64,000 nt of DNA from Paracoccaceae bacterium (GTDB lineage: Bacteria > Pseudomonadota > Alphaproteobacteria > Rhodobacterales > Rhodobacteraceae), in the NCBI GenBank assembly GCA_026710155.1, contig JAPORQ010000046.1, forward strand, positions 1 through 64,000. The letters are read 5' to 3'. The position numbers and the translations under genes were made by a program. The notes under the pieces were generated by a model. It saw only the letters and a program-made list of their open reading frames with translations, was not told where the DNA came from and ran no database searches. Shown one piece after another: positions 18,768 through 28,109 of the stretch (the first letter of the stretch is position 1; each line of letters opens with the position of its first letter).

Positions 18768-19670
18768 ATGGTTAATTTAACGGAACAGTCAAAGGGTCAC
18801 ATTTTAATGCTGGCCTTTTCTTTCGGGATCGCTGGTTCGTTCAGTCTCGGTGGCATGGTTGCCAACATCATTGATCCCTTTGCCCTTACGGCGTCAAGAT
18901 TTTTTCTTGCGGCAATCCTGATTGGAACAATGGTCTGTTTAAGTACGAATCTTAAATGGGAATACATGCAGGGGGCTTGGCGATATTTTATCGCGGGAGG
19001 TCTCATGTCACTGTACTTTGTACTCATGTTCATTGCCTTGCAAACAACTTCTGCAGTATCAACAAGTACCGTATTTACATTAACCCCCCTTCTTTCGGGC
19101 TTTTTCGGTTGGATACTCCTTCGACAAAAAATGACAAGACGCATGGCATTTGCACTTGGTATAGGAGCCATTGGAGCTGTTTGGGTCATTTTCAGGGCAG
19201 ACATCCAAGCCATTTTACAGTTTAAGGTTGGACAGGGAGAGATCATATTTTTCTTTGGATGCCTTGCTCATGCCTTTTATACCCCCTTTCTTCGATATGC
19301 CAACAGAGGTGAACCACCCCAGGTATTTGTCTTGGGAATGGTTTCGACCGGAACACTGTTTCTTTTGGTCTTTGGATGGAATGACATACGAACTACTGAC
19401 TGGCAGGCATTGCCTTCAATTGTCTGGATTACCATAGTTTACATTACCCTGATTGCGACTCTTCTCACCTTCTTTGCAATCAGTTATGCATCCATGCGTC
19501 TACCTTCGGCCAAGGTCATGGCATATACCTACCTGACACCTTCCTGGGTTATCCTCTGGGAGTTTGCCTTGGGCCGGGGTTTGCCTTCCCTGCCCATAAT
19601 GCTTGGAGTGGCAACAACAATCATTGCCTTGTTGTTGTTGTTGCTCAGAAATGATGCAATTCAGAATTAA
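18768..19670 (+). CDS. EamA/DMT family permease
   Basis: Inner-membrane exporter of the drug/metabolite superfamily with about ten hydrophobic segments in two EamA repeats (residues about 15-140 and 160-295). PFALTASRFFLAAILIG and TPSWVILWEFALGRGLPS are typical of the two halves. 300 residues, normal length. Substrate unknown. Monocistronic, divergent from ffh. Confidence 0.88.
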   Translation: MVNLTEQSKGHILMLAFSFGIAGSFSLGGMVANIIDPFALTASRFFLAAILIGTMVCLSTNLKWEYMQGAWRYFIAGGLMSLYFVLMFIALQTTSAVSTSTVFTLTPLLSGFFGWILLRQKMTRRMAFALGIGAIGAVWVIFRADIQAILQFKVGQGEIIFFFGCLAHAFYTPFLRYANRGEPPQVFVLGMVSTGTLFLLVFGWNDIRTTDWQALPSIVWITIVYITLIATLLTFFAISYASMRLPSAKVMAYTYLTPSWVILWEFALGRGLPSLPIMLGVATTIIALLLLLLRNDAIQN

Positions 19671-20257
19671 GTGCATGACAGGGAATGGTAACGCCAAAAC
19701 TTCAGGACAAAAGCGTTTTGGTTAATTATTGTCTCCTTCATGAGGAATGTTCCTTGTAGTTGTTCAAAATGATCCCCTTGTGATGATCACAATCCTCTCC
19801 CAAAAGTCCGAATTTCGTATGTGTTTACACATCACCAAAGAAAACAATCAAAGCCCCACATTCTTTTTTGGCAAATCAACCACAATATTAAATTCCTCAC
19901 CTTGTTCTCTTGAACTTACTGTAAATTGGATTAAAATGTTATATTATAACATATAGTCACCAAGGGTGTGGGCCTTCAAATCATGCAAGTATTAGAGAGA
20001 AAATTCCCAAATCACAATATTATCAGGGTTATTGGGTGTGTGCAAAACCGAGCAAATAAAACGGATTTTAGTCTAGAAGGGCTTCATTTTGCAGTGAATT
20101 TTAATGACAAGTCGAAAACCTAATCGAAGAATTGGTTTAGACAAAAACTGTACTCAGCCATACAGAAGAAACTCTTGTTGGGACAGAATAAAACCCGGCA
20201 TTGGCTTGTAACTACAAAAATCAAACTCACAAATTCAATGAAACCAAGGAGAATTCA
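19671..20257. other. Intergenic region upstream of the metal/peptide ABC operon
   Basis: 587 bases without a gene. It contains the palindrome at 19936-19952 (separate entry), and a clear AAGGAG ribosome binding site directly before the ATG at 20258. The roughly 300 bases between palindrome and start codon would form a long leader or hide an unrecognised short element. Confidence 0.5.
19936..19952. promoter_or_regulatory. Zur-like operator palindrome
   Basis: ATGTTATA-T-TATAACAT is a perfect inverted repeat around one central base. It closely resembles the binding site of the zinc regulator Zur as known in proteobacteria (core GTTATAnTATAAC). It lies 306 bases before the ATG of the ABC binding protein. 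By family knowledge this would place the importer under zinc control; the distance leaves room for doubt. Confidence 0.5.
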
Positions 20258-21781
20258 ATGAAACAATTTTTAAGTTGTACCTTTGCCGTTCTATTGGCGT
20301 GCGTCAGCTGTTTGCCCTTATCAGCTCAGGAAGGCAGCCTGACGATCTCTGTAGCCTTCGGTCCAATTGCCGAAGTGCCTGACCCCCGCGCTGGGTACAA
20401 TGGGTGGATGTCGAATCAAACCGGTGTGACAGAGACCCTCATGGGAATAGACTATGATATGAATCTCTACTCCCGACTCGCTTCAGGTATTGAGCAGTCA
20501 TCGCCAACGACATGGCGTGTGAAATTAAGGGATGGGGTTCGTTTTCATGATGGTACATCATTGACAGCGGATGCAGTGGTCAAAGCGATTTCAGCTATTT
20601 CAGACGAAACCCATCCCGGCTACAATACACGGGTCATGAAACTTTTGGATCTTGCAGGCATGAATTCTGAAGGTGAAAGTGTTGTGATATTCGAGACGAA
20701 TAGTCCAAATGCAGCGTTTCCCTGGACACTTTCCGAACCAGCGGTTGCAATTCTGGGTGAACCCTCGGATGCCTTCCCAATCAACGCAACAGGTCCGTTC
20801 ATTTTCAAAGAGGCGATACCGGAGCAGCTTTACCGCGTCAATGCCAACCCGAACTATCGTCTTGGCTCCCCTGGTCTGGAAGAAATCCGTGTTGTGGTTG
20901 CGAGCGATCCGGCAACAGCGGCACTTGCCTTTGAGGCAGGTGAGGTTGATATGGTCATAAACTATCCCGAGACTGACTTCGAACGCATCCTGAGCACAGG
21001 TGCACTTGGTTTCGTTGCCCCTACTGCCCGACTCTACTTCTACACAATCAACGCAGACAGTGGTCCAATGGCCAATCCTTTGATCCGCAGGGCTGTTTCC
21101 ATGACAATTGACCGTCAGGGCATCGTTGATGCTGTTTTGTCTGGAGTTGGCGGTGTTCCTGCCGGAACTGTGTATCCAGATGGAAAAGTTTGGGCGGCAG
21201 ATATCCCGGTCAACCATGATCCCGCCAAGGCCGAGGAACTTTTGGCAAGTTCAGGTGCTGTCAAGGAAGGTGGACTTTGGAAGCTTGATGGGGAACCCTT
21301 GGAAATCGATATCGTCACCTATTCCTCCCGTGCTGCCTTGCCACCCACAGCGGAGCTGACACAAGCGTTCTTATCAGCCATCGGAATCACCGCCAATGTC
21401 AAAGTCGGTGAATGGGGTGCAAGTAACGATGCAATTGCAGCGGGTGAAGCCGATATGTTTCTACAAGCTTGGGTAACAACCCCTCAAGGTGATCCGGGTG
21501 CGGTTCTGGAGGCACTTCTCAAGTCAGATGGTGGTTCGAATTCCGGAAAATACATGAACCCGGATTTGGACAGACTCCTTGATGATGGTCGTCTGACCTT
21601 CGTTCAGGAAAAACGTGAAGAGATATATGACGAGATTCAACAGATCATTGCTGCAGACGCGGCCATGATCCCGGTTTTTCACGTGAGTCAGGTGAATGTC
21701 GCCAAACCTGGTCTCACAGGTTACGCTGTTCACCCAACCGAGACTTATTGGATCACGCACGAGACACGATTCACTGAATGA
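20258..21781 (+). CDS. ABC transporter substrate-binding protein, nickel/peptide family (SBP_bac_5)
   Basis: Periplasmic binding protein of about 507 residues with a signal peptide MKQFLSCTFAVLLACVSCLPLSAQ. The start at 20258 is fixed by AAGGAG 7 bases upstream. Family marks: WRVKLRDGVRFHDGTSLTAD near residue 85, ATGPFIF, and NPLIRRAVSMTIDRQGIVDAV. The N-terminal GYNGWMSNQTGVTETL resembles NikA/YntA/CntA-type nickel or metal-metallophore binders more than oligopeptide binders (impression by eye). Leads a tightly overlapping five-gene operon. The urease genes need nickel, which favours a nickel role; the Zur-like box upstream favours zinc or a metallophore. Confidence 0.8.
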   Translation: MKQFLSCTFAVLLACVSCLPLSAQEGSLTISVAFGPIAEVPDPRAGYNGWMSNQTGVTETLMGIDYDMNLYSRLASGIEQSSPTTWRVKLRDGVRFHDGTSLTADAVVKAISAISDETHPGYNTRVMKLLDLAGMNSEGESVVIFETNSPNAAFPWTLSEPAVAILGEPSDAFPINATGPFIFKEAIPEQLYRVNANPNYRLGSPGLEEIRVVVASDPATAALAFEAGEVDMVINYPETDFERILSTGALGFVAPTARLYFYTINADSGPMANPLIRRAVSMTIDRQGIVDAVLSGVGGVPAGTVYPDGKVWAADIPVNHDPAKAEELLASSGAVKEGGLWKLDGEPLEIDIVTYSSRAALPPTAELTQAFLSAIGITANVKVGEWGASNDAIAAGEADMFLQAWVTTPQGDPGAVLEALLKSDGGSNSGKYMNPDLDRLLDDGRLTFVQEKREEIYDEIQQIIAADAAMIPVFHVSQVNVAKPGLTGYAVHPTETYWITHETRFTE

Positions 21782-22461
21782 TACTCTCCGTTTCCGGTCT
21801 GAGCGCAACACGTTCAGGCCGGACTATTCTTCACCCGACTTCACTTGACATTGAACAATGCGAAAGCATTGGCCTCGTCGGTGTATCAGGATCGGGCAAG
21901 TCTACATTTGGTCACATGTTGATTGATGACCTTAGGTCTAAAGGTCTGAAAGTTGCCCATGTTCCTCAAAGCCCTGAAGAAGCTCTCGACCCGTTGCGTA
22001 GCATGAGGTTCCATTGGCATGAGGCAGAGCGTGCTTTGGGTTTAGATACTGGATCAACTGACAAGAAGACTTTGTTCACCGCTTTGAAGATAGAGGATGG
22101 TGACCTCCGAAAGCGCCCTTGGGGGTGGAGTCGGGGCATGCAGCAAAGGTTTGTGATCGCCATGGCATTGATCAGCTCGCCTGACTTGATTGTTTTGGAT
22201 GAACCGACCTCGGCTCTGGACCCGGTTACTGCAGCAGCAACCATGGATTTGCTCGAACAGCATCGTGAAGATCTCAACACTGCGATGATTCTCATTACCC
22301 ATGATCTTGGACTTGCCGCTCGACGTGTCTCGAAACTGATGGTAATGCACGATGGGCGGATCGTTGAACAAGCTTCAACTGAGGACATTTTGGAGCGTCC
22401 AAAAACAGATGTAGCCAAATACCTGGTCGCCCACAGGAGTTGGGCGGTGGTGCCGTGCTGA
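21778..22461 (+). CDS. ABC transporter ATPase, NikD/DppD-like
   Basis: Cytoplasmic ATPase of the importer. Walker A GVSGSGKSTFG near residue 36, Walker B LIVLDEPTSALDP, switch His in ILITHDLGL. The signature loop is WSRGMQQRF rather than the usual LSGG-MQQR, a divergent form. 227 residues, shorter than most NikD. Overlaps the binding-protein stop codon (ATGA). Confidence 0.87.
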   Translation: MILSVSGLSATRSGRTILHPTSLDIEQCESIGLVGVSGSGKSTFGHMLIDDLRSKGLKVAHVPQSPEEALDPLRSMRFHWHEAERALGLDTGSTDKKTLFTALKIEDGDLRKRPWGWSRGMQQRFVIAMALISSPDLIVLDEPTSALDPVTAAATMDLLEQHREDLNTAMILITHDLGLAARRVSKLMVMHDGRIVEQASTEDILERPKTDVAKYLVAHRSWAVVPC

Positions 22462-23180
22462 AAGTTGATCATGTCTGGGTCAGACGTGGGGCTGGATTTG
22501 CTCTAAGAAATATTTCACTATCTCTCTTTCCTGGAAAAACCCTGGCGGTCGTTGGCGAAAGTGGTGCCGGAAAATCCACATTGATCGCTACGATTCTGGA
22601 TCTGGTCAAACCTTGGAAGGGGGAAATTACCTGGGCTGGTGCCTCTGTACAGACATGCAGTCCTGGTTTGGTGATGCAAGAACCCCGGGCTGCATTCAAC
22701 CCTGTATTATCCTTGCGCCAATCTGTGTTGGAACCCATTGTGGCTCGAAATGAGGACATGCCCCATGAACGAATCAAAAGGCTCAGTGACAGTCTTGAAC
22801 TCTCGCTGGAGATCTTCGACAGATACCCCGGGGAAATCTCAATTGGACAGGCGCAGAGAGTGGCTATCCTTCGGGCACTGATTGCAGCACCACCTTTGGT
22901 TCTGCTTGATGAGCCACTTTCCGCACTTGATGCAGTGATACAGAAACATACCGCCAAATTGATCTCAGACTTGCAGCAAGAGGAGGGATTCGCTGCCATG
23001 ATTGTTACCCATGACCTCGGTTATGCGATGGCCTATGCCGATGAAATCGCAGTGATAAAATCTGGTGGAATAGAAGAGGTTTCTACGCCACAGACTTTCG
23101 CCAAGGAGTCGAAATCAGGCTACAGCCGATTACTCATGGAAGCGGCAATGGCTCTTGGGGCGTTAGAGCCATCAGCATGA
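22455..23180 (+). CDS. ABC transporter ATPase, NikE/DppF-like
   Basis: Second ATPase of the importer. Walker A GESGAGKSTLIATI near residue 37, signature ISIGQAQRVAILRAL (variant of LSGGQ), Walker B LVLLDEPLSALDA, switch His in VTHDLGYAM. I prefer the GTG at 22455, which overlaps the previous gene's stop; a TTG at 22440 is also in frame. AGGAG at 22435-22439 could serve either. The two ATPases probably form a heterodimer. Confidence 0.85.
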   Translation: MLKVDHVWVRRGAGFALRNISLSLFPGKTLAVVGESGAGKSTLIATILDLVKPWKGEITWAGASVQTCSPGLVMQEPRAAFNPVLSLRQSVLEPIVARNEDMPHERIKRLSDSLELSLEIFDRYPGEISIGQAQRVAILRALIAAPPLVLLDEPLSALDAVIQKHTAKLISDLQQEEGFAAMIVTHDLGYAMAYADEIAVIKSGGIEEVSTPQTFAKESKSGYSRLLMEAAMALGALEPSA

Positions 23181-24115
23181 TCAAAAGCTTGACAGGACTC
23201 GTTCTTCGAGCAGTTGTGGTCCTCTTCGGGACAGCTTTGGCGACCTTCACACTCCTGTGGAATGCGCCTGGTGATCCAGCGCAGGCCATTGCAATGGCAA
23301 GATTTGATGCACTTCTTACCGAAGATGTCATTAATCAGGTGCGGGAGGAGACCGGGTTGAACACCAATTTCTGGTCGGCGTTCATGGCTTGGGTTGGTCC
23401 GTTACTAACTCTTGATTTTGGACGGTCATCTGTCACTGGTCGCGAAGTTTGGCCTGATTTGCTCACCGCGATTAGATATATGATACCACTGGCCCTGGGT
23501 GGTCTTGTCATTGGCCTTGCCATCTCACTATCTTTGGCCATCATTGCCACAAACCGACCTGGAGGTTTGCTCGACCGTTTTGCAGTTGCCGTTGCGTCTT
23601 TGGGAACCGCCATTCCTGCCTATTGGCTTGGGTTGTTGCTGATCCTTCTCTTCGCGGTTCATCTTGCCTGGCTTCCTGCCATGGGGGCTCGGACACCATC
23701 CCATGTGATTCTTCCGGCTTTGACCCTCGGCCTGGGTGTTGCAGCATCGCTTACGAGGATTATCAGATCTGGCATTTTAGAGGCTCGAGGGCAGCAATTC
23801 CTACCTGCAATCAGGCGTCGAGGTGTGTCTAAAAAGGAAATCAGTCGTGATCATATTGCCCCACACGCCGCGATTCCAGTGGTTACTGTCTTCGGTTTGG
23901 AACTAGCCTTCCTCCTTGAAGGAGTCGTCATGGTTGAGGTAATATTTGGGCGCCCTGGCCTCGGGACATTTCTGGTCGCCGCAATTGAGGCCAGGGATTT
24001 TCCACAGGTTCAGGCTGTTGTGGTCCTCACGGCACTTATATTTGTTACGGTCAATCTGATCATTGATGTGATTTATCGGGTAATTGATCCTCGCATTGGA
24101 GAAAGCAATGCGTAG
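23177..24115 (+). CDS. ABC transporter permease, NikB/DppB-like
   Basis: Inner-membrane permease, 312 residues, about six membrane segments. The N-terminus FGTALATFTLLWNAPGDPA is typical of DppB/NikB, with the EAA loop region at SRDHIAPHAAIPVVTVFGLELAFLLEG and the end VNLIIDVIYRVIDPRI. ATGA overlap with the preceding ATPase gene. Confidence 0.9.
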   Translation: MIKSLTGLVLRAVVVLFGTALATFTLLWNAPGDPAQAIAMARFDALLTEDVINQVREETGLNTNFWSAFMAWVGPLLTLDFGRSSVTGREVWPDLLTAIRYMIPLALGGLVIGLAISLSLAIIATNRPGGLLDRFAVAVASLGTAIPAYWLGLLLILLFAVHLAWLPAMGARTPSHVILPALTLGLGVAASLTRIIRSGILEARGQQFLPAIRRRGVSKKEISRDHIAPHAAIPVVTVFGLELAFLLEGVVMVEVIFGRPGLGTFLVAAIEARDFPQVQAVVVLTALIFVTVNLIIDVIYRVIDPRIGESNA

Positions 24116-24902
24116 TGTTTTTGTCATCGCCGGGATCTTATTTCTTCTCGCTGTTTTCGGTCCATTTCTAGCTCCCCATGATCCAACGGCAATCAACATT
24201 CCCAATCGCTTGTCTCCTCCAGGCAGTGCATATCTGTTGGGTACCGACATGTTGGGACGGGATATCCTGTCTCGACTTCTTTATGGGGCGCGATGGTCAC
24301 TCGGATTAGCATTTCTGATTTCCCTTATTGGCCTTGTGGTAGGGACGCTGATCGGACTATTGGCAGCCTTGGGAGGCAAATTGACTGATTGGACCGTAAT
24401 GCGTGTCACGGACACTTTTCTTGCGTTTCCGGATCTTGTCGCTGCTGTGGTCATTGCAGGTCTTTTGGGATCTGGTACATGGAGCCTGATCTTTGCACTG
24501 AGTGTTACGGGATGGATGCGATATGCCCGTGTGGCAAGAGGTATTGGCTTGTCTCTCCAATCCAGAGGTTATGTAATCCAAGCCAAGCTTGCAGGTCTCA
24601 ACAACAGGTCTATTGCCCGCTGGCACTACTTGCCATGGCTCTTACCTACACTCACTGTTGTGTGGACCAGCATGTTCGCTCGGGCTATCTTGGGTATCTC
24701 CGCACTTGGTTTCCTCGGATTTGGTGTTCAGCCTCCCATGCCTGAATGGGGAACAATGTTGCTCGACGCCCGCATCCATCTGCGTTCGACACCGCTTCAA
24801 ATGATCTGGCCTGGATTGGCAGTGGTCATCAGTGTCATTGTGATCAATCTTGCCGGAGACATTTTGCGTGATGCCGTTGCAACGGAAAGAGATCAAGCGT
24901 GA
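24108..24902 (+). CDS. ABC transporter permease, NikC/DppC-like
   Basis: Second permease, about 264 residues. Typical opening GPFLAPHDPTAINIPNRLSPP, then LLGTDMLGRDILSRLLYGAR, and the ending INLAGDILRDAVA. The ATG at 24108 lies inside the last codons of the previous gene (CAATGCGTAG). Last gene of the operon; a dedicated outer-membrane receptor is not adjacent. Confidence 0.9.
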   Translation: MRSVFVIAGILFLLAVFGPFLAPHDPTAINIPNRLSPPGSAYLLGTDMLGRDILSRLLYGARWSLGLAFLISLIGLVVGTLIGLLAALGGKLTDWTVMRVTDTFLAFPDLVAAVVIAGLLGSGTWSLIFALSVTGWMRYARVARGIGLSLQSRGYVIQAKLAGLNNRSIARWHYLPWLLPTLTVVWTSMFARAILGISALGFLGFGVQPPMPEWGTMLLDARIHLRSTPLQMIWPGLAVVISVIVINLAGDILRDAVATERDQA

Positions 24903-25219
24903 CCATTTACCCTAAAGACAATGGCGCTTTCTCAGGTGAACACCAAGACCTTCAAACATCAGTGGTTCCCGTTGTATCGCTCGACAATCAGAATGGTGGA
25001 GAATATCTATGAAGGCTTCATTACCGGCATCATACATCAGTTTGGGCCACGGCTTTCGGTTGTGTCTTGACACTTTGATTGTAAATAATCGCTGCTGTGG
25101 GTTTATCCAAACCCAGGCAATTTGGCGCACAATGTTCAATGGCATATGGGGTTTCCTCCATCATTAGGTTGGCTTTTGAGGGTACACCATACATTGGTAT
25201 GAGGGTTTTGTGACTGCTC
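24903..25219. other. Intergenic region, permease / argF convergent
   Basis: 317 bases between converging genes. Two short minus-strand frames (about 67 and 77 codons) overlap here and could be a decayed gene, but I recognise no family. No clear terminator hairpin seen. Confidence 0.3.
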
Positions 25220-26149
25220 TTAAAGCAATCCAAGGCACCATTTCATGATTGATTTCTGGACATGAAGACGATTTTCCACCTCATCAAGGATCACCGAATT
25301 GGGCCCATCCAGCACTTCGGAAGTCACTTCCTCTTCTCGATGGGCTGGCATGCAATGCATAAAAAGCACGTCAGGCCTGGCATGGGAAAGCAACTTTTGG
25401 TTAACCTGATAGGCATGCAATTTTTGCTTGTCATTCCCACCGGCTTCCTCATGCATTGAAATCCAGGCATCGGTGACGATCATATCGGCAGCGCTGACAC
25501 AATTGAAAGGGTTCCTGTCAATGACAAATGCACCACCTCCTGAAGTTGCAAAAGAGACCGCTTTCTGGTCCGGGTCAAATCCTTCTGGTCCACAAAATAC
25601 GAAATTGAAACCGAATTGACCAGCTGCGTGAAGGAATGAATTGCAGACATTGTTACCAGTACCAACCCACACAACGGTTTTACCCTTGATCGGACCAGCC
25701 TTTTCCTCAAAGGTCATGACATCGGCCATGATCTGGCAGGGGTGGCTGTAATCCGTCAAGCCATTGATCACAGGTACCGATGCATGTTCAGCCATTTCCC
25801 TGATGACCTTGTCGGCAAATGTCCTGATCATGATGAGGTCCACATACCGTGACAGTACCTGGGCGGTGTCCTTGATGGTTTCTCCTCTGGATCTTTGTAG
25901 GTCAGTGCTGGCAAGAACGATGGATTGACCTCCCATTTGACGAACACCCACATCAAAGGAAAGACGGGTTCTGGTCGAATTTTTCTCGAATATCAGAGCA
26001 ACGACATGATCGGCCAAAGGTGTTCCTGCATCCAACAAACCCCTCGTTTTGCCATTGCGCTCAATTTTTACCTTTCTGGCATCATCAATGATCAATCTGA
26101 GATCCTTGGCTGAAACCTCACTCAATTCCAGAAAATCAGGCATGGCCAT
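25220..26149 (-). CDS. argF: Ornithine carbamoyltransferase ArgF
   Basis: Forms citrulline from ornithine and carbamoyl phosphate in arginine synthesis. Carbamoyl-phosphate loop STRTRLSFDVG near residue 57, HPCQ, and the ornithine-binding HCMPAHREEEVT near the C-terminus are all present. 309 residues. Its start overlaps the argD 3' end, so the two form an operon. Confidence 0.97.
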   Translation of the reverse strand: MAMPDFLELSEVSAKDLRLIIDDARKVKIERNGKTRGLLDAGTPLADHVVALIFEKNSTRTRLSFDVGVRQMGGQSIVLASTDLQRSRGETIKDTAQVLSRYVDLIMIRTFADKVIREMAEHASVPVINGLTDYSHPCQIMADVMTFEEKAGPIKGKTVVWVGTGNNVCNSFLHAAGQFGFNFVFCGPEGFDPDQKAVSFATSGGGAFVIDRNPFNCVSAADMIVTDAWISMHEEAGGNDKQKLHAYQVNQKLLSHARPDVLFMHCMPAHREEEVTSEVLDGPNSVILDEVENRLHVQKSIMKWCLGLL

Positions 26150-27323
26150 TTTCCTTGAGATTGGTTGCGGCTTTTTCCAATCTTGTTATCATTTGCCCGA
26201 GTTCTTCCTGGTCAATGATGAGCGGTGGAAGTATTCTGATGACATTATCACCACCCGGAACGGTCAACAAATGCTGGTCATAGCAGGAATTGACAACATC
26301 CATATTGTTAACCTTGCATTTCAGTCCCAACATGAGGCCCTCGCCACGAACCTCCTCAAAAACATCAGGATAGGTAGCGATAACCGACTCAATTTGCTGT
26401 CTGAGCCAACGGGCAGATTGTCTGACCTTTTTCAAGAAGGCCTCATCGGCTATTATGCTCAAAACCCTGCACCCCACGGCACAGGCCAAAGGGTTGCCGC
26501 CGTATGTCGAGCCATGCGTACCCGCAGTCATGCCTTGGGCGGTCTTTTCGGTCGCAAGGCACGCCCCAAGTGGGAAACCACCTCCAATACCTTTTGCAAT
26601 GGCCATGATATCCGGGGTTATACCCGCCCATTCATGGGCAAACAATTTACCGGTCCTGCCCATTCCGCATTGAATTTCGTCCAACGCAAGGACTATCCCT
26701 TCTTCATTACAAAGTGATCTGAGTTCCCTCAAGAAACCGTCAGGCAAGGGTATGATACCCCCTTCCCCCAAAACAGGCTCGACCAATATACCAGCTGTTT
26801 TCTCGGACAAGGCTTCCCTGATCCCGGCAATATTGGCAGGTTCAACCTGAACAAAACCCGGTAACAAGGGTCCAAACCCCTTGGTCAACTTGTCACTTCC
26901 TGCTGCAGAAATCATACCAAGTGTTCGGCCATGAAAGGAATTGTTGAAAGTGATTATTTCATTTCGTTCGGGATGACCTTGCTGGTCCCAGTACTTTCGC
27001 ATCACCTTGACGGTGCATTCAACAGCCTCGGCACCGCTATTGGTAAAGAATACCGTATCTGCAAAGGTGTTCTCAACCAACAGGGATGCAAGTTCCTCCT
27101 GCTTGGGGATACGATAGAGATTTGAGGTATGCCAAACCTTGTTGGCTTGGTCAATCAGGGCTTCAACCAATAATGGATTGCTGTGCCCGAGTGCATTTAC
27201 GGCAATGCCGGCTCCGGCATCAAGGTATTTGTTTCCATCAGTTCCATAAAGCCAACAGCCATCTCCCTTTTCAAAACCCATTGGGGTTCGGGCATAAGTT
27301 GGCATCACTGCATCAATCATCAT
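26136..27323 (-). CDS. argD: Acetylornithine aminotransferase ArgD
   Basis: PLP-dependent transaminase making N-acetylornithine (often also succinyl-diaminopimelate). Conserved NSGAEAVECTVKVMRKY near residue 110, FHGRTLG, LDEIQCGMGRTG, and the PLP lysine in IMAIAKGIGGGFPLGA. 395 residues. Upstream gene of the argDF pair. Confidence 0.96.
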   Translation of the reverse strand: MMIDAVMPTYARTPMGFEKGDGCWLYGTDGNKYLDAGAGIAVNALGHSNPLLVEALIDQANKVWHTSNLYRIPKQEELASLLVENTFADTVFFTNSGAEAVECTVKVMRKYWDQQGHPERNEIITFNNSFHGRTLGMISAAGSDKLTKGFGPLLPGFVQVEPANIAGIREALSEKTAGILVEPVLGEGGIIPLPDGFLRELRSLCNEEGIVLALDEIQCGMGRTGKLFAHEWAGITPDIMAIAKGIGGGFPLGACLATEKTAQGMTAGTHGSTYGGNPLACAVGCRVLSIIADEAFLKKVRQSARWLRQQIESVIATYPDVFEEVRGEGLMLGLKCKVNNMDVVNSCYDQHLLTVPGGDNVIRILPPLIIDQEELGQMITRLEKAATNLKENGHA

Positions 27324-27579
27324 TCAGTTCCGTATCAAGTTGCTAGACCCTTTGATATATGAGCCCGCAGGACAATTTAAACCAACCATGATTACAAACC
27401 GGGCAGGTAATTTGCCAGTTGCAGTAAATATAATTGGATTTGGGGCTTCCCAGTTGCGTGGATGGTCAACAACCTGATCAAACTTGAAAAATTTGTATCC
27501 AACCATACTTCTCTTTCTTGGCAGCAAATGCTTAAACCATCAATGTAAAGTTTCAGGACTAATCCGGGGGAGTAAATTC

Positions 27580-28068
27580 ATGGGGGCTTGGACTACTCAA
27601 CAGGTCAATAAAGCCGTAAATATGTGGAAGGAAGGTAAGACCGCCACCGAAATATCCAATAAAATTTCCAAGTCCCGCAATGCGGTAATCGGCAAATTAA
27701 ACCGCCTGGGCGTGAAAAAGCCCAATTCAGATGCGGCCAATGAGGCAAGCTCCAACAAGGATGAAAATAAAGCCACCGATGACAAGGTGGACGAACGGTT
27801 GAATGGTCGATCAACTGGGGATTTGAGGGGAGCCCAGTTGGAAGATCAAAGGCTTTCCCTGCTTTATCTGAATGAAAAAACCTGCCGGTGGCCCATCGGG
27901 GATCCCTCGACCAAGAATTTCTGGTTTTGTGGCAAACCCACCCTATTGAACAAGAGATATTGTGCCCAGCACAGTGAGCTGGCTTTTCAACCCAATCCCG
28001 TCAAGAAAGAGAAATCGGAACTCCAGGCCAGAGTAATCAGCCGGCCTTATACCCTGGCGCCAAAGTAA
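27580..28068 (+). CDS. gcrA: Cell cycle regulator GcrA
   Basis: Alphaproteobacterial transcription cofactor that binds sigma-70 RNA polymerase and promoters carrying CcrM-methylated GANTC sites. The N-terminal helix-turn-helix is WTTQQVNKAVNMWKEGKTAT and SRNAVIGKLNRLG; the C-terminal sigma-interacting part is CRWPIGDPS with FCGKP and RYCAQH. The start MGAWTT at 27580 follows a GGGGGAG site. 162 residues. Its presence marks the genome as alphaproteobacterial and implies CcrM elsewhere. Confidence 0.95.
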   Translation: MGAWTTQQVNKAVNMWKEGKTATEISNKISKSRNAVIGKLNRLGVKKPNSDAANEASSNKDENKATDDKVDERLNGRSTGDLRGAQLEDQRLSLLYLNEKTCRWPIGDPSTKNFWFCGKPTLLNKRYCAQHSELAFQPNPVKKEKSELQARVISRPYTLAPK

Positions 28069-28109
28069 GCACAACTTCAACAATCCAATATTTTGCAAGT
28101 TCCAGCGGT

